A DNA stretch of 36,853 nt, taken from positions 1-36,853 of the forward strand of contig JABXJV010000060.1 of the NCBI GenBank assembly GCA_013375355.1, in the 5' to 3' direction. The notes under the pieces are model-generated. The model ran no database searches. It worked only from the letters and a program-made list of their open reading frames with translations, and was not told where the DNA came from. This DNA comes from Candidatus Helarchaeota archaeon (lineage in GTDB: Archaea; Asgardarchaeota; Lokiarchaeia; Helarchaeales; JABXJV01). Shown one piece after another: positions 15,472 through 23,181 of the stretch. The position numbers and the translations under genes are program-made. The stretch's first letter is position 1, and every line of letters starts with the position of its first letter.

Positions 15472-16917
15472 TTAAGCTCCACCAATTGCAACTAGAATTC
15501 CTAGAAATAGACTAGTACATACGAGTTGTATTATTGTTGAAATAAAACCAATTTTGAAAAAATCCTTAAATTTTAAAGTAATTCCATTTTGTTCACATAA
15601 ATCCATTACTAAGATGTTATCTCCCATAGGAGTTAAATTATCTCCAAGGTTGGACCCCATACTAAGCGCAAAATATGATGTTTTGTAATTAAAAGTAGAA
15701 AAGCCAAAAGTTAAAATTACCATCATGGGAAGTAATGCGCTAATAATAGGAAGATTATCTATTGAGCTACTTAGAATTGCAGACGTCCATAAAACTACTT
15801 GTGTGGTTCCCCCAGGAGACCCTCCTGTGATACCTCTCAAAGCAAATCCAATTGAATCGACTATTCCTACATATTCTAAGCAGCCAGTAATTATGAAAAC
15901 GCCTAAAAGATAGAGAATTAATCCAAAGTCAATATTTTTAATAAGCTCTTCAACTTTCAATCTGCTTATAATAATTAAAATAAGACTTATGGTTAGTGCC
16001 GCAATATCAAGGAGATCAGGTAATAGAATTATTAAAATTATAGTAGCAATTAAACAACATATCGATTTATAAAAAAGTTGTCGATCAGGAACAAAATTCC
16101 AAGGGTTGAATTCTTCTAAGACTTGAATTAATCTTTTTTCTGGAACCCTGAATTGTTTCTTGAAATAAAATTTAAATATAATATAAGTAATAAGTAGGAG
16201 AATTGGAGCGAACCAAGTAACATGAATTAAAAAGTCGACGAAATTTAACCCAGCTGCTTGACTAACTAAGATATTGGGACCGGAACTAATTAAAAACATG
16301 ATACCGCCAATGTTCACTAGAATAGCTTCACTTAAAATATAAGGAATTGGATTTATTTTTAGTATACGGCAAATCATAATTGTTAAAGGTATTAAGAGAA
16401 TTATTGTTAATCTATTACTTAAAATAGCGGACATAAAAACAGAAAGAAGACAAAGAATCAATAATAATTTTTCAGGGTTTCCATGTGCACTTTTAATAAG
16501 TTTAAGTGCAATATATTGGAATACTCCAGCTTCATGATATATTTCTACTTGAATCATAATGCCTAAAAGTAAGATAATAGTACGTAAATTATTAAAACTA
16601 TTTTCTTCTGTTCCTATCATAAAATTAACTAAATCTGAGAATTGAAATGGTGTTAAGTAACCATTCTGAAATAAGAGTAGAAATATTTTTTGAACTAGCG
16701 GAATATTTCGTGAGAATATTAACAAATTATTGATATTTTCCATATCAATTTTCAAGGGTAAGGAAATCGTATTTAAGACATTTTGAGTATAAAAAATCAG
16801 AAATATAAAAAGAATAATTGCTCCCAACAGAGCTATAATTGTCTTATTCATCTTTTCGGTTGCAATTGTAATAATTACAATAACAAATACAACTAATGTG
16901 AATATAATCGCAATCAT
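15472..16917 (-). CDS. ArsB/NhaD/SLC13-superfamily ion or anion permease
   Basis: A 481-aa membrane protein with roughly 11-12 hydrophobic segments arranged as two inverted repeats. The second repeat has the family motif SSSIDNLPIISALLPMM (about 385-401). The first-repeat equivalent reads SAILSNRLTIILLIPLTI; the typical Asp-Asn is changed to Ser-Asn there. The end carries SMGSNLGDNLTPMGDNIL, also typical. The group covers arsenite, Na+/H+ and di- or tricarboxylate carriers; the sequence does not settle which. It is in the same direction as the Roadblock gene 60 bases upstream, so the two may be cotranscribed. Confidence 0.82.
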   Translation of the reverse strand: MIAIIFTLVVFVIVIITIATEKMNKTIIALLGAIILFIFLIFYTQNVLNTISLPLKIDMENINNLLIFSRNIPLVQKIFLLLFQNGYLTPFQFSDLVNFMIGTEENSFNNLRTIILLLGIMIQVEIYHEAGVFQYIALKLIKSAHGNPEKLLLILCLLSVFMSAILSNRLTIILLIPLTIMICRILKINPIPYILSEAILVNIGGIMFLISSGPNILVSQAAGLNFVDFLIHVTWFAPILLLITYIIFKFYFKKQFRVPEKRLIQVLEEFNPWNFVPDRQLFYKSICCLIATIILIILLPDLLDIAALTISLILIIISRLKVEELIKNIDFGLILYLLGVFIITGCLEYVGIVDSIGFALRGITGGSPGGTTQVVLWTSAILSSSIDNLPIISALLPMMVILTFGFSTFNYKTSYFALSMGSNLGDNLTPMGDNILVMDLCEQNGITLKFKDFFKIGFISTIIQLVCTSLFLGILVAIGGA

Positions 16918-16977
16918 TTTCTATCTATCTTAATTTAATGTTTATTAAAGAACTTCAATTCAGGAGAAAATCATATT

Positions 16978-17751
16978 TTAACTTGTTGTTTCTGATTCTT
17001 CCTTCTTTTTTATAATTTCTTTCTCTTTTTCTTCAAGCTCTTCCTTTTTTTGTTTTACTTCTGTACTCTTTTTCTGAAGTTTTTCGGTCTTCTTTAAAAT
17101 TTTCTTTTCTTCTTTTCTAATTTTTCCTTCTTTTTTCTTTAATTTCTCCATTTCTTTTTGAACTTTGCTTACTTTTTCTTCGGGGACAACTTTTTCTATT
17201 TCTCGAATTTCTTTTTTCTCATCCCTAATTTTTTTCTTTTCTATTCTTATTTCGAGATCTTTTTCTTTGAGTTTTTTTTCAGTTTCCTTTAATTTTTCAA
17301 TTTTTTTCTCTACTTTTTCAGTTTCACGTTTTATTTCTTCCATTTCGAATTCTGATTTGTCCCAATCAGCTATGCTCTTTATATCATCTAAATATTTTCT
17401 GATAGTTTCATAAATATCATCAAGTTCCCAAGTTCTGTATGTTCCATTATCTTCTGGAGATAAATCCAAGATTAATACAACTATTACAGCACTAGAACGA
17501 ATTGCAAAAATATAATAGTTTGGGGTGCGAAATATTAGCTCATTAGAGAATTCACTCGATTCGTACTGTAAAATTTCAATTATCGTGTTTAAATGTTTTA
17601 ATGATTCAGCAAGATTATCTCCAATTCTTTTGACATTAATATCATCGGAAAAAGTACTTTGTAGGACAGTTCCATCTGAATAAATTATTGCTGAGTGTTT
17701 TAAAACAGGACCTAACTCATTCTTAATTTTCTCCAATATTTCAAGAACCAT
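16978..17751 (-). CDS. Roadblock/LC7-like domain fused to a long Lys/Glu coiled coil
   Basis: This 257-aa protein opens with a Roadblock-like fold (about 1-115): helix EILEKIKNELG, strand SAIIYSDGTVLQST, a helix NLAESLKHLNTIIE, then strands ELIFRTPNYYIFAIRSS and AVIVVLILDLS. From about 130 to the end it is nearly all Lys, Glu and Ile in heptad-like order, one unbroken coiled coil of about 120 residues. Roadblock proteins serve as small-GTPase regulators and scaffolds and are numerous in Asgard archaea. The coil could dimerise it or act as a spacer. No GTPase gene is in the window. Confidence 0.72.
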   Translation of the reverse strand: MVLEILEKIKNELGPVLKHSAIIYSDGTVLQSTFSDDINVKRIGDNLAESLKHLNTIIEILQYESSEFSNELIFRTPNYYIFAIRSSAVIVVLILDLSPEDNGTYRTWELDDIYETIRKYLDDIKSIADWDKSEFEMEEIKRETEKVEKKIEKLKETEKKLKEKDLEIRIEKKKIRDEKKEIREIEKVVPEEKVSKVQKEMEKLKKKEGKIRKEEKKILKKTEKLQKKSTEVKQKKEELEEKEKEIIKKKEESETTS

Positions 17752-17841
17752 AGTTTTCCTAAATGAATTTGAATATTTAAAAGTTTAAATTTTTAGAAAT
17801 TTTAAAAAAATAGAGACTAACTTAAACCAGACATAAGTTTA

Positions 17842-18042
17842 TTATTCATATCCAAGTCTTTCTTCTTTTTCCTCACCAGTTAAAGCGTACACTACGATAA
17901 GAATTAAAGCAACAACTCCTATTATCATTACTATGTAATAAAAAGTTGAATACATTTCAGTTGAAAGACCTGGTGTGATTGGTTGTTGATTTAATAAATC
18001 ATTCCAGTAATCTGGGTATCCCGGAAATTGAAGGATTTTCAT
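17842..18042 (-). CDS. Small single-pass membrane protein, 66 aa
   Basis: From the ATG at 18042 (a GTG three codons earlier is also possible) the protein has a Pro/Tyr-rich first 30 residues, MKILQFPGYPDYWNDLLNQQ, one membrane helix (about 35-54, YYIVMIIGVVALILIVVYAL) and a short acidic cytoplasmic end, TGEEKEERLGYE. The FPGYPDYWNDLL block lies before the membrane helix. No family is recognised. It sits between the Roadblock and CPBP genes on the same strand, 59 bases after the CPBP start-side neighbour's stop, so it may belong to that run. Confidence 0.55.
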   Translation of the reverse strand: MKILQFPGYPDYWNDLLNQQPITPGLSTEMYSTFYYIVMIIGVVALILIVVYALTGEEKEERLGYE

Positions 18043-18101
18043 AAGAGTCACACTGTTAATTTCTTATTGAATAAATATTATAAATATCTTTTTTGGTAAA
18101 A

Positions 18102-19214
18102 TTAATTCGGATATGAATTGGTTTCTACACCAATCCATTTTGTTATACGAGGTAAAATCCAAATTACGAAGATGAAAAACATAGGTATAATGGCGGATGC
18201 AGCTAGTATAATTAGCCATATTTCTGCACTGGGCGTTAGTCCACCAATAGATATTCCACCAAACGTTATTCCACCGAAAGAGAATTCAAATAGATTAGAA
18301 ATGGATATTGAGGAACCTAATGAATTTCCTAGACCATGTATAATTAACGGAGCTACAAGGCTTCTTGTCCGTTCAAAAATTATACACATCATTACTCCAA
18401 AAATAAATGTGAAACCTACGTGGTAGACCATTTGCTCAAAATCGGAAATAAACCAAGGTGATTGAGGAGATATATACCAGCACACGTGAAAAAGTCCAAA
18501 AAATATTGAAGATACTAAAATAGAACGAATATATCCCAAGTTTGTAGAACGAAGTTTTGTATAAAAATAACCTCTAAAAAGTAATTCTTCGGAAACTCCC
18601 ACACAAATTAGTTGAAATGGGAATGACGCTAACCCATACAAATTGATTGAAACTGGCGTTCCAAATAATAAATTTAGATCTATCATTCCAATAAGAGAAA
18701 GTCCTAAGACAATAATACCTATAATTCCAACAAATAGGATTCCGACAATAAATAATAGGATAAATGTAAATGCGATATTTTTCCAGATTTTATCCCTATG
18801 AAACCCAAAATTGCTGAGATAATAACATTCAACAAAAATTATTTGGAGTCCAATGAAAAAAATCATAGGTGTTTTTTCATAAGGTAGACCATATCTTAGT
18901 AATACAGCTGTTCTAAAAAACATAATGATTGAAAAAATTAATAGAAATACTTTGATTATTGATTTTAATTCTTCATTTTCATAATTTTTAAGCTCTTCAT
19001 GAGGTATATGATAGACCCAAAAATACAAAAAAATTAATAGAATAAACGAATTCAGAACAGGTAATATAGGAATTGAGTTAACTGGGGTCGTACCAATACT
19101 AACTAGTGGATTAGGGGGAATAATCCAACCAAAATCAAATAAAAAGAATATAATTAAGCTAATAAAAATAATAATAACCAATAGTTCTCTTTTTCTAAAA
19201 TCTGTCAGTTCCAT
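18102..19214 (-). CDS. CPBP-family intramembrane metalloprotease
   Basis: This 370-aa protein has about eight membrane segments and the CPBP (Abi/CaaX-like) active-site motifs: SEELLFRGYFYTKLR (EExxxR, about 208-222), FGLFHVCWY (FxxxH, about 239-247) and the last HGLGNSLG (HxxxN-like, about 292-299). Glu and His ligate a catalytic zinc in the membrane. The group includes prenyl-protein CaaX proteases, but most archaeal members have no known substrate. Its start at ATG 19214 is well placed at the first membrane helix. A frameshifted membrane-anchored winged-helix gene lies upstream on the same strand. Confidence 0.88.
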   Translation of the reverse strand: MELTDFRKRELLVIIIFISLIIFFLFDFGWIIPPNPLVSIGTTPVNSIPILPVLNSFILLIFLYFWVYHIPHEELKNYENEELKSIIKVFLLIFSIIMFFRTAVLLRYGLPYEKTPMIFFIGLQIIFVECYYLSNFGFHRDKIWKNIAFTFILLFIVGILFVGIIGIIVLGLSLIGMIDLNLLFGTPVSINLYGLASFPFQLICVGVSEELLFRGYFYTKLRSTNLGYIRSILVSSIFFGLFHVCWYISPQSPWFISDFEQMVYHVGFTFIFGVMMCIIFERTRSLVAPLIIHGLGNSLGSSISISNLFEFSFGGITFGGISIGGLTPSAEIWLIILAASAIIPMFFIFVIWILPRITKWIGVETNSYPN

Positions 19215-19240
19215 ATCAATTTAATTGTGGTTAATATTTT

Positions 19241-19809
19241 TTATTTTTTTAGAAAAAATTTTGTAATGATACCTTTTCCATTTCTCGAAATTTCTTTACT
19301 GTCGATAATACCTTCCGATTTGAGATTTCTTAATTTCTCATAAATGTAACTATCGCTATATTTTAAAGATCTTTGGAAATCCTTAATAGTTAGCCCCCCA
19401 GTACAATTTTTTAATAAATTTAAAATCTTTTGTCTAGCTGTAATTAACTTAGGCCTATCTAATCGTTTTTGTTCATGGTTTAAAAAATAAATCCTTATAT
19501 CTTGTTTTTCGCTAGGAATAAATTTATAATAAATGACATTATCCCTAACAAGCCTGCTTAATTGATAAGTTACAATCCCATTTTCGAACCTAAATTCATC
19601 TGTTTCTAATTTATATTTTTCCTCTAATGTTTTGAAAGCTTTTTTTTCCTAGATGAATTTTCTGCCCTCTCTAGGTTCAAAATCAAACAGCCAACTCCGG
19701 TTATAGTAACTGCAGTAGTCTCCAATGATATGGCTATAATAATAGCTATAGCGACAATAATAATGATTCCAATAATCATTACTTTTATGTACATTTTCAC
19801 TTTTTTCAC
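19241..19809 (-). pseudogene. Membrane-anchored winged-helix regulator, broken by a one-base frameshift at an A8 run
   Basis: An ATG at 19809 opens a frame with one or two hydrophobic segments (MKKVKMYIKVMIIGIIIIVA and onward) that ends at 19624 in RKKKLSKH. A second frame covers 19241-19648. It has no start codon and a stop directly upstream, and it encodes about 132 residues: KAFKTLEEKYKLETDEF, RLVRDNVIYYKF, then a winged-helix unit ARQKILNLLKNC, LTIKDFQRSL, YIYEKLRNLKSEGII, ending ITKFFLKK. The two join in frame if the A8 tract (complement of 19640-19647) has nine As, giving 189 aa. So this is one gene, either with a sequencing deletion, a real mutation, or slippage during expression. Confidence 0.72.
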
Positions 19810-20137
19810 CTCATTTTAATCGTAACTTTGATATTATTACTTTAATAACTTATATCATCTAAATTTCATGAATAATATTTAAGATTTTGATATATATATA
19901 CTTTTATAGATTATTTGAGGCTGTGATCGGTCATTTTATCAAGATAATAATTAAAATTAAATTCCATCTCCGACAAAAATAAAGATTCTGAAAACGTGTT
20001 AGAGTGATTTATCTAAAAATTCACAGTAGAAATCAAGTAAAAATAGGTTAATTAAGCAAATAAAATATCCAATAACTAATCCTTCTTTCTTTCTGAATGA
20101 ATATAATTCCATCTTGTCAATCTCAATTGATATATTA
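19810..20137. other. Intergenic region with no visible gene
   Basis: About 330 A/T-rich bases between the broken winged-helix gene and the SWIM gene, both on the minus strand. It should hold the promoter of the former; a 'tatatatatactttta' tract at about 19892-19908 is TATA-like in either direction. No small ORF, RNA or repeat could be supported. Confidence 0.45.
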
Positions 20138-20530
20138 TTATATTTGCTTCCATTCCTCCATCATTTCTGGGTAATGTTCATCCTCAATGGAGTACGTATT
20201 ATATAAATTTAAAATTTTAGCAAACATTTTTGCTAAAATGTGATAGCATACGTCAGATTTCTTTTTCAAAACCACATTGACATAAAAATCATCACATGTA
20301 CAATATTTATCTTTTAAAGATATTAGATACTCCCTATTTTTACCCGCGACAATCCAAACAATCTGACCACTTGGCATAAATGTATATTCATTTACAGCCC
20401 GCTCAGCAACAGCTCTAAGAGCTCTCCAAAATCTCTCACCGTATTCCTTAACTAATAATTCTAAGATTTTTCCAGTTATTGCACCATTTTTTTCAATATC
20501 ACTAATTATCTCATCGATTTTTCTAGACAT
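20138..20530 (-). CDS. SWIM zinc-finger protein, 130 aa
   Basis: A small protein with the SWIM zinc motif CxC-x15-CxH at residues 77-97 (KYCTCDDFYVNV, then SDVCYHILAKM). An N-terminal helical half (about 1-50) includes RALRAVAERAVNEY, and a strand pair GQIVWIVAGKNREYLIS leads to the zinc site. SWIM modules bind DNA or protein and occur in recombination factors such as the Shu complex. It begins seven bases after the metallophosphoesterase stop, so the two are almost certainly cotranscribed. This hints at a nucleic-acid task for both. Confidence 0.84.
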   Translation of the reverse strand: MSRKIDEIISDIEKNGAITGKILELLVKEYGERFWRALRAVAERAVNEYTFMPSGQIVWIVAGKNREYLISLKDKYCTCDDFYVNVVLKKKSDVCYHILAKMFAKILNLYNTYSIEDEHYPEMMEEWKQI

Positions 20531-20537
20531 TTCTTCA

Positions 20538-21359
20538 CTACCGTAAAATTAATTCACCAAGTTTGCCTAAATAAGTTCCATCTAGTAATATTACTTCTGC
20601 CTCATTTAACTTGACAGCTCCAGATTGAAAGATGGGACCTAAAAGTTTTAATGGTTTGTAATTGATTGGATATCCTTTTATAAGTTTATTAAAAACAGGC
20701 ATTACAATAATATCTGGTTCTTTAATATTTAGATTAAACTTTTTTTGAAATTGAATCAAAGGATTTTTTTGAGGTTTTAAATTTCGAAATTGGAGGTATG
20801 CTTTAGCAATTTTCCTTTTATCCCATTTAACCCGGATCCAAACGTTTTTATAAGATTTAACTCCTAAATCATCACGAAATTCAATTGCGGGATGAGTATG
20901 TCCAACAATAATTATATCTGTTTGGAAAAAGGATAAAGGAATCATCATATGACCGTGTATCAAGCCAATCTCATGATGGTTAACTGAAAAAACTAAATCT
21001 TTGTATATTTTTATATCAGGTGTAATTAAAGCATCAATATCTCCATCGTGATTTCCCCGAATTATTGATACAGGGACAGTATCAACTATTTTTTTAAAAA
21101 ATTTTGGTATATTTAACCAGTCTTTAGGAGCTATTTGAGGAATACTATGTTTTATATCACCCAATAAGATCAATTCAGAAGCTTTAACTTTTTTAATTAA
21201 TTCAATTATCTCATTTGTAATAGAAGAAGTTTGAGAAGGAACATTCATTCCATTCTGTGAACTTTCTATTCCTAAATGAAGATCAGCTACGATTAAAATC
21301 CTTTCTCGATTTTTTTTAATCATAATTGCAGGAGTATCATCAATAAATTTTAATTGCAT
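20538..21359 (-). CDS. Calcineurin-like metallophosphoesterase (COG1407 type)
   Basis: This 273-aa protein shows the calcineurin-like metal motifs in order: VADLHLG (DxH, about 25-31), LLGDIKHS (GDxxH-like), IRGNHDGD (GNHD), GLIHGHM and VGHTHPAI (GHTH). Two metals, often Mn, are expected. Length and motifs fit the archaeal COG1407 group, which is often placed near Lhr helicases and thought to act on nucleic acid; that role is from general knowledge and not proven here. It is the first gene of the pair with the SWIM protein. A tRNA gene lies 36 bases upstream on the same strand. Confidence 0.88.
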   Translation of the reverse strand: MQLKFIDDTPAIMIKKNRERILIVADLHLGIESSQNGMNVPSQTSSITNEIIELIKKVKASELILLGDIKHSIPQIAPKDWLNIPKFFKKIVDTVPVSIIRGNHDGDIDALITPDIKIYKDLVFSVNHHEIGLIHGHMMIPLSFFQTDIIIVGHTHPAIEFRDDLGVKSYKNVWIRVKWDKRKIAKAYLQFRNLKPQKNPLIQFQKKFNLNIKEPDIIVMPVFNKLIKGYPINYKPLKLLGPIFQSGAVKLNEAEVILLDGTYLGKLGELILR

Positions 21360-21433
21360 TTTTAATCTGGCTATTTTATATATTGAAATGTAAATTGGTG
21401 GATGGAGTGGGATTTGAACCCACGACCTCCGAT

Positions 21434-21453
21434 TATTTCGCTGAAAAATTGTC
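21434..21453 (-). other. Predicted tRNA intron at the canonical 37/38 site
   Basis: Twenty bases between G37 and A38. A four-base helix TTTC/GAAA is flanked by the three-base bulges GGG and TAA, with cuts after the second base in each. This is the archaeal bulge-helix-bulge substrate of the splicing endonuclease. The inner helix is poor, so it is a relaxed form. Confidence 0.7.
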
Positions 21454-21475
21454 CCGAAACCGGAATCATAGCCAA

Positions 21476-21503
21476 TATAGCTCGCAATTTGATTAAATGC
21501 GAG
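21476..21503 (-). other. Predicted tRNA intron inside the D-arm
   Basis: About 28 bases are inserted in the D-loop. TAGC/GCTA forms the four-base central helix, TCGCA/TGCGA the inner helix and TAGTC/GGCTA the outer helix, with bulges TAC and TATT. The second bulge is one base longer than standard, so the 3' cut may lie one base either way. Confidence 0.65.
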
Positions 21504-21661
21504 TAGCTAGACTATCCATCCACTTGATCGACTCACTATTTGATCTAACTTATTAATGTATGAAATAATTTTAATTTTTTTTAAAATTTAAAGACAAATG
21601 ATAAATTTTATTAAAAACAAAAATTAATATTTTATTAATTTAGGATCTGGGAAGTATAATA

Positions 21662-22054
21662 ATGTCGATAAAAGATATTAAAGCCAAAGATGTTATGGTA
21701 AAAAATCCAATTTCGATACCCCCATCAGAGCAGGTTGCTGCAGCTGATCTATTAATGACTCGAAATAGTATTGGAGGGCTTCCAGTTATTGATTTAGAAG
21801 GAAATTTTATTGGAGAGATATCATTGCGTGATATTATGCTTTCTAGATTTAATATTTCAGTTGGGGGTATGAAAGTCGAAGATATTATGAAAAAACACGC
21901 AGTAGCTGTTTCTCCAGACACAAGTTTAAAAGAAGTTCTTGAAAAAATGATAGAGAAACGTCTTAGACGTATTGCTGTTGTAGAAGATAACAAACTAGTT
22001 GGTCTAATTGTACACAAAGAAATATTAAAAGAAATTTACAATAGAATTAAATAG
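21662..22054 (+). CDS. Two-CBS-domain protein, 130 aa
   Basis: This protein consists of one CBS pair and nothing else. The first domain reads KAKDVMVKNPISIPPSEQVA and then RNSIGGLPVIDLEGNFIGE; the second reads VEDIMKKHAVAVSPDTSL and then LRRIAVVEDNKLVGLIV. CBS pairs bind adenosyl ligands such as AMP, ATP or SAM and signal energy state to a partner. No partner domain is fused. It is a single gene between the tRNA and the 2-oxoacid oxidoreductase operon; any link to either is guesswork. Confidence 0.92.
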   Translation: MSIKDIKAKDVMVKNPISIPPSEQVAAADLLMTRNSIGGLPVIDLEGNFIGEISLRDIMLSRFNISVGGMKVEDIMKKHAVAVSPDTSLKEVLEKMIEKRLRRIAVVEDNKLVGLIVHKEILKEIYNRIK

Positions 22055-22187
22055 TTGGTAAATTTTTCTAATAGATTTTAATTTTCCTTTTCTTATATGA
22101 GAAATATTATTACTTTTTATTTTAAAATCAATAATTTTAATAATACTAAGTTTGCTATGTTTTTAAAACGATCAAACAAGACGAATA

Positions 22188-22196
22188 TTTATATTA
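22188..22196 (+). promoter_or_regulatory. TATA box of the 2-oxoacid oxidoreductase operon
   Basis: TTTATATTA lies about 57 bases before the first start codon. An archaeal start site about 25 bases downstream would fall at about 22215, inside the palindrome at 22206-22218, leaving a short leader with the ribosome binding site CAGGAG. Confidence 0.45.
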
Positions 22197-22205
22197 TCAT
22201 TAAAA

Positions 22206-22218
22206 TGTGCATTGCACA
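22206..22218. promoter_or_regulatory. Perfect palindrome at the predicted transcription start, possible operator
   Basis: TGTGCA-T-TGCACA is a perfect 13-base inverted repeat. It lies at the expected start-site distance from the TATA box of the oxidoreductase operon, a common place for archaeal repressor binding. No regulator gene is adjacent, so the binding protein is unknown. Confidence 0.4.
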
Positions 22219-22248
22219 CAGAATATAAAAGTTTCAGGAGAAATTAAA

Positions 22249-23181
22249 ATGTCTAAAGAAAATAGAGTTGTTTTTATAAGATTTCACGCAAGAGGTGGAC
22301 AAGGTGGTGTTACCGCTGCGCAGTTAGCTGTAGAAAGCTTTGATGGTCCAGGACGAGCACAACCAAAATTTGGAGCGGAAAGAATGGGTTCTCCAACAGC
22401 AGCTTATGCTGCTATGAGCAAAAATCCAAAATTAGTACAACTTCAAACCGAAATTTACACACCCGAAATAGTCGGAGTTCTTGATGATTCTCTTCTAAAA
22501 GAACTCGATGTAACTGAAGGGATGCCTCCTGGTGGCATTTTAATAGTAAATACCGAAATGACCTTTGATCAGATTAAAAAATTCATTAAGCGAACTGATA
22601 TCAATATTGGAATTATTGATGCTACTAGCCTTTCAATAAAAGTTCTTGGGAGAGAAATTACTAATACAGCAATTCTTGGAGCAATTGCGAAAGCTTCAGA
22701 TGTATTCACTCTTGATGGTGTGAAAAAAGCATTATTTAAAGTTTTTACAAAAGGTATTGCTGAAAAAAACGTTCAATTAATACAAGAGGCTTTTGATACA
22801 GTTGAATTCATAAAAACTGATACAAAATTAGATCTTGAAAAGGGTGTTAAAAAAGAATGGAGCCATGTAAAACCTGATCTTCTTGGGTATAAAGATTTAG
22901 ATACTGGAGCTATCTGGTATATTCCTGGTGGATCTGAAAAAGTCAAAACGGGTGAATGGGGTCCTTATGATATAAAGCACGACATTGAAAAATGCATAAA
23001 TTGTCAAAGATGTTTTTTAACATGTCCTGATCTTTCAATAATAAGAGAAAAACAATCTGACGGAACATGGAAAGTTGTTGGAGTAGATAAAATACACTGT
23101 AAAAGCTGTAGAAATTGTGTTGAGGTTTGCCCTAAAGGGGCCCTAACTGCAGAATTAAAGAAAACAGGGGTGGAAGCATGA
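22249..23181 (+). CDS. 2-oxoacid:ferredoxin oxidoreductase, gamma-delta fusion
   Basis: From the ATG at 22249 (SD CAGGAG, about ten bases upstream) the product is 310 aa; a farther in-frame ATG at 22207 overlaps the palindrome and is less likely. The first 190 residues are the gamma domain: RFHARGGQGGVTAAQLAVES, AQPKFGAERMGSPTAAYAAM and VGVLDDSLL. The C-terminus is the delta ferredoxin with CINCQRCFLTCPD and CKSCRNCVEVCPKG, two 4Fe-4S clusters. The fused form occurs in archaeal pyruvate and isovalerate enzymes. It overlaps the alpha gene by four bases (ATGA), so translation is coupled. Confidence 0.92.
   Translation: MSKENRVVFIRFHARGGQGGVTAAQLAVESFDGPGRAQPKFGAERMGSPTAAYAAMSKNPKLVQLQTEIYTPEIVGVLDDSLLKELDVTEGMPPGGILIVNTEMTFDQIKKFIKRTDINIGIIDATSLSIKVLGREITNTAILGAIAKASDVFTLDGVKKALFKVFTKGIAEKNVQLIQEAFDTVEFIKTDTKLDLEKGVKKEWSHVKPDLLGYKDLDTGAIWYIPGGSEKVKTGEWGPYDIKHDIEKCINCQRCFLTCPDLSIIREKQSDGTWKVVGVDKIHCKSCRNCVEVCPKGALTAELKKTGVEA

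Larger units (their letters stand above)
21396..21521 (-). tRNA. tRNA-Arg (UCG) with two predicted introns and encoded CCA
   Basis: The ends pair as a seven-base acceptor (GGATGGA / TCCATCC), followed by discriminator A and an encoded CCA (21396-21398). The T-arm is GTGGG-TTCAAAT-CCCAC. The anticodon stem is TCCGG / TCGGA, and removing a 20-base intron after position 37 leaves the loop TTTCGGA, so the anticodon is UCG. The D-arm keeps GTCTAG and GGCTATGAT but is split by about 28 extra bases carrying their own hairpin. The mature length would be 75 nt plus CCA. Other anticodon readings (UUC, Glu) need a shifted stem and a three-base variable loop, so Arg is preferred. Confidence 0.85.

Noticed and set aside
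21430..21460. tRNA-Glu (UUC) reading of the tRNA
   Set aside because: It needs a stem shifted by one base and a three-base variable loop; the Arg reading gives standard bulges and loop.
22207..22248. Earlier ATG for the gamma-delta gene
   Set aside because: It falls on the palindrome at the predicted transcription start and lacks a ribosome site; the ATG at 22249 has CAGGAG.
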